64,000 nt of DNA. Origin: Metellina segmentata (Eukaryota; Arthropoda; Arachnida; Araneae; Tetragnathidae). The notes beneath the pieces are model-generated. The model saw nothing but the letters and a program-made list of their open reading frames with translations, was not told the DNA's origin and did no database searches. Where the stretch lies: positions 11,912,137-11,976,136 of the forward strand of contig OX375872.1 of assembly GCA_947359465.1 (NCBI GenBank), written 5' to 3'. The translations under genes were made by a program, and so were the position numbers. Below are positions 56,930 to 64,000 of this stretch, piece by piece; the first letter of the stretch is position 1, and each line of letters begins with the position of its first letter.

Positions 56930-57480
56930 AATCATTTGATCATATTACGTTCGATCAGATTAGAAAAAGTATCTAATGTAAGATATCTCGTACTAGAAAA
57001 ATTATCTAATGTACGATACCTTGCACTAGAAAAAGTTATCTAATCCGAGATATCTCATCATTGGGAATAAAGATGTAAAGAAAAAAACACGTCATTAGAA
57101 TAGAGATTTAATTCGAGATATCTCGTCATTAGAAAATTGATCTAAAGCGAGGTATCTCGTCCCCATTAGAAAATGATCTAATACCAATACTTCAATAGAA
57201 AAAAAATTATCTAATTCAAAGTATCTCGTCATTAGAAAAAATTATCTAATGCGAGATATCTCGTCATTGATAAAAAAAAATGACCAAATCTCGATCTCGT
57301 CGTGATCGAAAAATCAGCGAAATCTGCATTTTGAGATATTTCGTCACAAGTGAAATTAATCAGATTTTAATGGACGAGATATCTCGTCCATTAAAAAACA
57401 GTTGAGAAAAATTGATCATAACTTTAAACATGAGACATCTTTTCATAAGTAAAACCAATCAGATAATGATGGATTAATTA
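56930..57480. repeat. Tandem array of the GACGAGATATCTCGTC palindrome
   Basis: Roughly ten to twelve units of 40-50 bp: GAAAAATTATCTAATGYGAG followed by ATATCTCGTCATTA. The exact 16 bp palindrome occurs at 57373-57388. This is the longest tandem form of the element dispersed as MITEs elsewhere. Confidence 0.75.
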
Positions 57481-57589
57481 GCCATTTTTACACAACATGA
57501 TCCTTTTTTAGTACTAATGAACGTGACCGGAAACTAGATTTCATTTAAACAAATCTCACCAAGTAAAATTTTCCATAGCGAAAAAGTTT

Positions 57590-58330
57590 TTTAATAGAAA
57601 GTGGTCCCATTTCTCCCGTTTAAACAAAGCGACCTCGCCGCTTCAAATGCGAACACTCACACATAACCCAATGAACGAAGCAACACAAAAGATGAAATTA
57701 TCTGAAAGAAGCAGCAGAGACGAACAATTATATTCCCGAAACGCTCTTTTATCTCCCCACTGTAGAAGCTCCTCCAGCGGAAAACTTGAAAAAGATGCCA
57801 CTTCATCGGCTTAGTTCATGTCAAAACGATTCACCGTTCCTGCGTTTTCACCGCGGTAATTTAGCAATTGAGGAGAAACATTCCGCCGCACTCTGCTTTT
57901 ATTTTTCCACCACTATTCGTTATTCTTCTGCCATCCGAGGGCTGTTTGGTATTTCTTCCTCTCTCGCAGATTCCTTCCGAGTTCGATTGCTTCTTTCCGG
58001 TTGCCTTTCAACACATCTGGAGTGCTCGCTCTTTTTGTGCTCGGACGTGATACGCGATGGGGTTGCTTTCTGGGGATGGAAGTCGAAGCTGTGCAAGTGT
58101 GCCCCTTCCCCCCCCCCCGGATGCGGCTGGTAACGCGGTTGTTTTTCCCGTGGAGATGGATTGTGCAATTCCAGCCTGGCCGCAATCGGGGTAATGGCCG
58201 GGGTTTTGCTTTCGGTTGCGCTTTTTAATTTCTGCGTTTGAGCTTTCATTTTTACGAGGGGTGGTAGTTTGTGTCTTAATTAAAAGCTCCCGGCTGAAGG
58301 GGAGTGCGTTTTTACGTAGTTATACCCGCT
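57590..58330. other. GC-richer unique island
   Basis: The most GC-rich stretch of the window, with a poly-C run near 58108-58120. Several overlapping open frames on both strands (for example 57786-58133 plus and 57913-58249 minus) reflect composition; none shows a domain. It could be a promoter-proximal region, a conserved non-coding element or an exon. No gene is called. Confidence 0.4.
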
Positions 58331-58582
58331 CGTGAAGGTTCTTATTTTTACGAGGGCTTAAATTTATGCAGTGATTAATTGACCTTGAGGAGAGGTTTGT
58401 GTTAGACACTTTCTGGTGAGAAAGAAACTTTAATTTGACTGTAGCTGAAAAAGCATGGTACAGAACCTGGATCTGGTACGTAATCTGAATTTGAACATAA
58501 TACGTTTACTCTTACTTGCATCTGCTGAAAATATCAATAAATATGTTTCAGAGTTCTACGAGGGTTTGAAATTATACAGTGA

Positions 58583-59060
58583 CTACCCGAATTACCCGGC
58601 GTTGATCGGGTTGAATTGGTTAAATGTTGATTAAAAAGGGATCAGACTTATCACTTCTCTTTCATAGAAAAGTGCTAGATCATCCAAGTGCACGGAAAAT
58701 AATTTTTTAACATCGTTTCAAATTTTAAATAGCTTATACAACTTTCTTTGGACGCAAATATGTATGCATGACACATACATCCATTTTTAATCTGTTTTAT
58801 TTTCATTGCATTCCTACTTTAGACAAACTACAAAAGTTTATACTAAGGTGACTATTATACAAAAGTCGATTTTGAATTTTGGTGATAATTAATTCCTGAT
58901 CATTTTCAATAAAAATGACGACCTTTAAGTTCATAGTCTTGCTCTCAGTTTTCCTATCAATATTTTTTGACTTGTGGAACGCTTGCTCTAAGGATGTGCA
59001 ATGTTTTTGAACTTGATCATCATTTTGAGAGGATGGGAAGTTAAATTATTCTGGTATTCG
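58583..59060 (-). mobile_element. Helitron-like 3' half, diverged copy
   Basis: On the minus strand it ends ATCAACGCCGGGTAATTCGG followed by GTAG, corresponding to the hairpin plus CTAG end of the 28910 family with one substitution. Internal words (CTTTCTTTGGACGCAAATAT, CACATACATCC, GTGACTATTATAC-AAAGTCGATTT, TCTCAGTTTTCCTATCAATA) follow the order of 29830-30240. The 5' half and the 20 bp minisatellite are missing. Confidence 0.55.
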
Positions 59061-59739
59061 TTACTAATTTATTCTAAAGTAAATACAGCTTTTCTTGAAA
59101 ATTCCATTCAGTGCCACTTAGAGTATCGGAACTTTTAAAAGTAAACGTCATCAGTGTGGACAAAGCAAACTAAATCGATTACACTTTTTCAAAAACAAAA
59201 GTTTAAATTTATAGTATTTTTATAACGAAAATCACTGTTTTCAGTGAATGTTTCACAGGTATCTAAATTGTATAACAACTTCAACTCGTAAAGTAGGAAA
59301 CCTTCCTTGACCTGTCACATAAAACAAAAATTGCAATTGTTCAACAGTCAGTCTTAGTTCAAATACTTCCTAACTATGATAGTATACCAAGATCAGCCAA
59401 GTCTTATTTTAAATTTGCTTTACTCCAATAGACATTCAGTTTTAAATATAATCCTTATAGCACTTTTGTCAAATTTATTTAAAAACGTCTTTTTTACAAT
59501 TTTTTGATAACAGTTGACATTGTAATTTCTTAATTTTTAATATTCCAACAAACATTCAGTTTTTCATCGAATCCTTATAACTTTTTTGTCAAATTCATTT
59601 TAAAATGTCCCTTTTTCAATTTTTTATAGCACTTGATTTAGTATTACTTTTAATTTTTAATACATGGTATACAAAAATACTTTCCCCGTACAACGCACTA
59701 AATGACTAAATTACCACATCTTTCCAAAGTATCCATGAA
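59061..59739. repeat. AT-rich DNA with a two-copy direct repeat at 59425-59655
   Basis: About 115-120 bp is duplicated: ACATTCAGTTTT, AATCCTTATA, TTTTGTCAAATT and ACAATTTTTTATA words occur in order near 59428 and 59550. The rest of the interval shows nothing recognisable. Confidence 0.55.
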
Positions 59740-60000
59740 TTCTTTCAACTTTCTATCGGTCCTTTTGATAGAATAAAATTATTTCGATTGATTTTGTTGG
59801 TTCTTTACTTAGAATATAATCATTTCGGGTGATTCTGTCGGTCCTTTCCTTAGAATAGAATCATTTCAATTGAGGGAGAGAGATTATGTTGGTCCTTTAC
59901 TTATAATAGAATCTTTTCGAATGCTTCTGTTGGTCCTTTCCTTAAAATAGAATAATTTCGAACGATTCTATTCGTCCTTAACTTGAAATAAAATGACTCA
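59740..60000. repeat. TTCTATTCTAAGGAAA-type array (reverse)
   Basis: Five units of about 47-50 bp: TTGGTCCTTTCCTTAGAATA, GAATCATTTCGATTGATTCT. Complement of the blocks near 60710 and 63200. Confidence 0.75.
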
Positions 60001-60709
60001 CTTGGTCAAAAAGGTCAAAATTTGTAAGAAGTCATGGGACAGCGAAAATCGCAGGTTACAAAGTGGGATTATTCGTTTGAACTCCTCAGGCAATTGATAA
60101 AAATAATAAAAGAGTAAATGCTACTCAAACTGGCAAGGAAAAGTGGTGACGTACAACAGCCATGGGCTGAATAGTTTAACAAAGGGGCCAAATCATATCT
60201 GCCAACTTTAAAATAATTATCAACAGCGAAGCGGTCGGAATTCCTCGATTTCGTTCTGAAAGAATAAAGATGTTCCACCTGTGTTTGTCGGTAGTGAAAT
60301 GAAAGTCTAAATTCTTTCACATGAATGAGATTACTTAATTTGCATTTACCCGAAAGGGAATGGATTCTGGAGAAGGTATTTTTTCTAGTTTGCTGGAAGG
60401 TATCTCTTATTCCTAGAGACAAAAGAAAAACGGGAGTATTTTGCATTTCCAGGTTTCCGTAATTTTTTTCCAAAATGTTCTGTAAAAAGTACAATACATT
60501 TTTTAAGCTGTTTTTTGGGTTTAAAATACAGTAATCGCCTTGTATCACGCATTTAGCTACAAAGTTATTTTTACTTGAATTCTTTGAATTTTCGATTTGC
60601 AAGCAGAAAATCTATTTCTTTAACAAACTTAAAAAAGTTCGTACGTATAATTCCATCTTGAAACCTGCAGGCTTCCTCCTGCATGACTTCTAAACAATTG
60701 ACTAACTAT
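60001..60709. other. No gene supported
   Basis: A 177-codon minus-strand frame (60602-60069) is the longest non-transposon frame in the window. It has no hydrophobic signal, repeated motif or family resemblance that I can see, and composition is like the surrounding AT-rich DNA, so I do not call it. Confidence 0.4.
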
Positions 60710-60912
60710 ATTTATAAAGGATTCTACGGAAATGAGGAACAGAAGCATTCCAATGGATTGTATTCTAAGGAAAATCCCAATAAACTATTTAAAAGGAATT
60801 CTGTTCTAAGGAAAATCCAAATAAACTATTTACAAGGATTTGTATTCTAAGGAAACTATCTCAATAAACTATTTACGAGGAATCATGTTCTGAGGAAAAA
60901 ATCCCAATAAAC
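60710..60912. repeat. TTCTATTCTAAGGAAA-type array, mariner target
   Basis: Four units of about 48 bp: TATTCTAAGGAAAATCCCAA and TAAACTATTTACAAGGAATT. The array continues on the far side of the mariner at 62240. Confidence 0.8.
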
Positions 60913-60914
60913 TA

Positions 60915-62237
60915 CGAGGGTCATTTTTAAACTAAGAACCGATTGCGCGTCGTGTCCGCGCATCCTGTTAAATGACGTCAGTTCAAGGTCGGCCACTATT
61001 GGCCAGTCTCTCACTACATCGCCATTACGTTTCACGTCTCTGCCGGTGTTGGTTGTATGATTATACTGCTTCGTTTGTCGCCATGTCAATCAGTAATACC
61101 GCCGATTGTAAAGTGCGCTCAGTTATTCGGTTTTTAAATGCAAAAAAATTTTGTCCTGCTAAAATTTTCCGGCAGCATGTTGAAGTTTATGGTGAAGGTG
61201 TAATGAATGATGGAAATGTGCGTAAATGGTGTAGGCTTTTTAATGAAGGAAGGACAAATGTTCATTATGAAGAACGATCTGGACGGCCTACTGTGATGAA
61301 TGACTTGACACAAAAAGTTGATGAGGAAATTCGCAGAAACAGGCGCTTCATTATTGATAAGCTTCATCAGAAATTTCCACAAGTTTCAAGATCAGTAGTT
61401 TATCACATTATTACTGACAAACTTCACTACAAAAAAATGGATGCGAGATGGGTGCCGAAAATGTTGACAGAAGAACACTACACAAAGCGAACGGTACATT
61501 CTTTGTCTTTTTTGGAGCGTTATAACAAAGATGGGGACGAGTTCTTGAGTCACACTGTGACCGGTGATAAAACATGGATTGCGTACCGAGAATAAACGTC
61601 AATCCAGTGAGTGGCATCATTCAAACTTCCCGACGAAACCACGAAAATTCAAACAAGAACATTGAACAAGGAAAATCATGGCCACGGTTTTTTGGGACAG
61701 GAAAGGCATTCTTCTGTTAGACTTTTTGCCAAGAGGAATGACAATAAATGCTGAGAGGTACTGTGAAACATTATTAAAGTTTAGGCGCGCTATTCAAAAT
61801 CGCCGGCGAGGACTGCTCTCTAGCGGCGGCGTTCTGCTTCACGACAATGCTCGGCCTCACGTTGCGGCAAGAACAAAGACGCAACTGGACAATTTTCATT
61901 GGGAATTACTGGATCATCCGCATACAGTCCTGACTTAGCACCATCAGACGTTCATCTGCTTCCAAAACTTAAGGAATTTCTTGGTGGAAAGCGCTTGGAA
62001 AATGATGACATGTTAAAAGAAACTGTTACTAAATGGTTTAACGGAGAGGCGGCAGAGTTGTTTGATGATGGGATCCAAAAGCTGGTGACAAGACTTAACA
62101 AATGTTTAAATGCTAATGGTGACTATGTGTAAAAGTGAAAAAATGTTCATATTTTAGTTTGTGATACAATTTACGTTCATAACTTAAGTTTCTTTTACTC
62201 TATTACTAAACGGTTCTTACTTAAAAAATGACCCTCG
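60915..62237 (+). mobile_element. Near-complete mariner transposon, 1323 bp
   Basis: Inverted 27 bp ends start CGAGGGTCATTTTTAAACTA (60915) and, inverted, CGAGGGTCATTTTTTAAGTA (ending 62237), matching at about 25 of 27 positions. TA at 60913-60914 and 62238-62239 is the duplication. Removing the element with one TA gives AATAAACTATTTACAAGGAA, the exact unit of the surrounding array. It has normal mariner length. Confidence 0.95.
61083..62132 (+). pseudogene. Mariner transposase, nearly full length
   Basis: ATG at 61083 opens MSISNTADCKVRSVIRFLNA with the helix-turn-helix region (NDGNVRKWCRLFNEGRTNVH, SGRPTVMNDL), a second helical part (IIDKLHQKFPQVSRSVVYHI), the linker ARWVPKMLTEEH and the first catalytic Asp in TVTGDKTWIAYRE before a stop at 61595. 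After a frameshift: MATVFWDRKGILLLDFLPRG, NAERYCETLLKFRRAIQNRR and VLLHDNARPHVAARTKTQLD with the second Asp. After another shift: YSPDLAPSDVHLLPKLKEFL with the third Asp, then IQKLVTRLNKCLNANGDYV to 62132. All three catalytic Asp are present. An in-frame TGA/TAA near 61660 plus two to three frameshifts inactivate it. It is closest in motif content to mariners common in arthropods, including the type fused in SETMAR-like annotations (from memory). Confidence 0.95.
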
Positions 62238-62239
62238 TA

Positions 62240-62800
62240 TTTACAAGGAATTATATTCTAAGGAATTGATCAATAGCATATGAACAAAGGATTCTGGAAA
62301 AGACTTGGGAATTTTAAGGAAATGATCAATAGAATTCGCTACTTGAATTTTGTCTACAATACTTTTAATACAATACTTTCAATACAAAAGTCTTCGAATA
62401 CAAAAAATACTTTCAATACAAAAGTCTTTGAATGCAAAAAATACTTTCAATACATACAAAATGTTGAAACAATCCATGGATACTCTCCACCTTTTGAAAG
62501 TTTCTATTGTTCCTTTCCGTAGCATATAATCTCCTAGAAATACTATATTTATCATTTTCTTGGAAGTGAATACCTTAAAAAGATCATACTGTCTCTTACC
62601 ATAAAAAGATCATACTGTCTCTTACCATAAAAAGATCATACTGTCTCTTACCATAAAAAGATCATACTGTCTCTTACCTTAAAGTATAATTCATTTTAAA
62701 AGTGTCTATTGCTATTTTCCTTAGAATAGAATCCCTTGGAAAGGTTTGCCGTTGCTTGAGAGATTCCTTTCAATAGAACCCTTTGTAAAAATGCTATCGT
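62240..62800. repeat. TTCTATTCTAAGGAAA-type array with local expansions
   Basis: Continuation of the 60710 array, with two local tandem expansions: an AATACAAAAGTCTTYGAATA unit (about 62350-62460) and a 26 bp unit containing AAAAAGATCATACTGTCTCT repeated four times (62576-62682). Confidence 0.8.
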
Positions 62801-63085
62801 GAAGTCAAAACTGGTTAGAATTTATGCAGAGAAGATTGCAGGCTGTAAGGTGCAATTATGCCTGTTAACTCCACACAGGTTAAAACAGGCAAGCTGCTAG
62901 ATTCGAAATCATAAACAAGCGCTTCAGTGTACTAGTTCCTTAAGAGCTACGCCTTTAGACGTTACTCTTCTGGGGAGAGCGAACCTAATGTATATACTAT
63001 TTAAAAGATTGAAAGTTTAGATTATTTGTAATGTAAAAATGCAGAAAATCGAGATAGATTGATTATGTTTGATTTGGTAAATTCC

Positions 63086-63090
<5 letters not shown>
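62801..63090. other. No gene seen
   Basis: Unique AT-rich sequence. Confidence 0.4.

Positions 63091-63178
<88 letters not shown>
63091..63178. repeat. (AT)n microsatellite, about 88 bp
   Basis: Uninterrupted AT dinucleotides. The minus-strand Ile/Tyr peptide across it is an artefact. The exact length may be unreliable in assemblies. Confidence 0.95.
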
Positions 63179-63180
<2 letters not shown>

Positions 63181-63199
63181 CAAAGCCTTCAATGGCTAA

Positions 63200-63640
63200 G
63201 GCCATTATAAACTTTCCAAGGAATTAAATTCTAAGGGAAGGAAAATAGCATCTTTACAAAGACGTTTATTCCAAGGAAAAGAGGAACTGAGTATTTTCAA
63301 ATAAGTATATTCTTAGGAAAGGAGAAAAATAATCTTTCCAAAGGAGTATATTCTGAGGAAAGAAGAACTAAAATCTTTTCAAAGGAGTGTATTCTAAGGA
63401 ACGGAGAAATGAAATCTAAGGAAAGGTAGTTGCACAGTTGAATTAACACTGCACAGGAGAAACTAAAATGGCTACTGGCGCTGGATCCGGGATCAGTCCC
63501 TAATCTAGGGCAAGGAATCCCTCCAAAATATTATATTCTACGGAAAGAGTCAATGAAATCTCTCCGAAGAATTCTCTTCTAAGGAAACGAGCACTAGTAT
63601 CGTTCCAAGATATTCTATTTTAAGAAAAAAGAGTACCAAT
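63200..63640. repeat. TTCTATTCTAAGGAAA-type array
   Basis: About nine units of 45-50 bp: TATATTCTGAGGAAAGAAGA, ATCTTTCCAAAGGAGT and similar. A SINE-like fragment (GATCCGGGATCAGTCCCTAA) near 63483-63510 interrupts it, in reverse orientation. Confidence 0.7.
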
Positions 63641-64000
63641 GGAATATCTCTTAAGTAATAGATTTTTCCCTCAATAGATGTGGTTAGTTTGTCATTGAAC
63701 GTATTGTTAGGTAAAGGCAATGCTACACTAATTGGAAATATCAGAGGTTTAGAAAGTAAAGAATTAACCAACTATTCAAAATATATTTTCCATTCGGTCC
63801 CATTCAGAATGAGTGACTCAAAATAGTTTCCGCTCTGACATCGACAAATATTCTCTGCCTAATGTTAAAGGTATTCTGAAAGTGATGATATACTTTAAAG
63901 ATTTGGCAGCTGTCATCGAGGCGGATTTATCAGCAGCGATAAAGACTTAAACTGTCCAGTTCTGCCATTCACTTCTGAGTCTGAAACAAAAATGGTCACG
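63641..64000. other. No gene supported up to window end
   Basis: AT-rich unique sequence. The 73-codon minus frame at 63550-63771 overlaps the array and has no motif. Confidence 0.4.

Noticed and set aside
57786..58249. Overlapping frames in a GC-rich island taken as a gene
   Set aside because: Frames are open on both strands and lack family motifs. Composition explains them; exon status needs transcript evidence.
60069..60602. 177-codon minus-strand open frame
   Set aside because: Longest frame outside transposons, but it has no motif, no composition shift and no visible splice context. A frame this long can occur by chance in a window of this size.
63017..63205. Poly-Ile/Tyr peptide
   Set aside because: Translation of an AT dinucleotide run.

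Overview
This is an AT-rich window of animal nuclear DNA, and I find no convincing host gene in it. Nearly every reading frame that matches a known family is a decayed transposase. The Tc1/mariner, piggyBac, hAT and Helitron-type elements, tRNA-derived SINEs and many degenerate tandem arrays point to a repeat-rich invertebrate, most likely an arthropod. The sequence alone does not identify the species. There is no sign of bacterial organisation such as operons or ribosome binding sites, and no rRNA or intact tRNA gene.

Layout. 1-15.9 kb: degenerate tandem arrays (1.8-2.1, 2.7-3.9, 4.9-7.5 kb), a deleted mariner (6554-7437) inserted in one of them, two Helitron-like repeats (7.5-8.8, 10.7-11.5 kb), a run of three tRNA-derived SINEs (11.8-12.9 kb) and fragments of two Tc1-type elements (15.0-15.7 kb). 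15.9-23.7 kb: a nested transposon pile. A mariner (15945-23663) is split by a 6.5 kb CACTG-ended element (16246-22734). That element is in turn split by a 3.2 kb Tc1/mariner-type element (16839-20046) and carries a piggyBac-like element (20256-20981). TA or TTAA duplications at each junction let the interrupted reading frames be followed across. 24.6-25.5 kb: a Tc1 pseudogene. 28.9-32.2 kb: a Helitron-like element with a second copy of the same family inserted in reverse orientation. 32.3-33.3, 39.7-40.9 and 44.0-44.8 kb: hAT-like elements, two of them with a clear 8 bp target duplication. 48.3-49.7 kb: a nearly full-length Tc1 element. 50.5-52.3 and 53.0-55.2 kb: two satellite-like arrays, one holding a Harbinger-type MITE with TAA duplication and the other a SINE. 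60.9-62.2 kb: a nearly complete 1.3 kb mariner.

Three short-repeat systems run through the whole window. One is a TTAA-flanked element of about 165-240 bp built around the perfect palindrome GACGAGATATCTCGTC. One is a degenerate array family of roughly 40-50 bp units (TTCTATTCTAAGGAAA type) seen in about nine places on both strands. One is a SINE family whose copies share an internal core even when their tRNA-like heads differ. Three or four GC-richer unique islands (about 37.7-38.1, 52.4-52.8 and 57.6-58.3 kb) are not explained by repeats and could be conserved non-coding DNA or exons.

The genes here do not work together in a pathway. The window records successive transposon insertions, and the relative order of several insertions can be read directly from the junctions.
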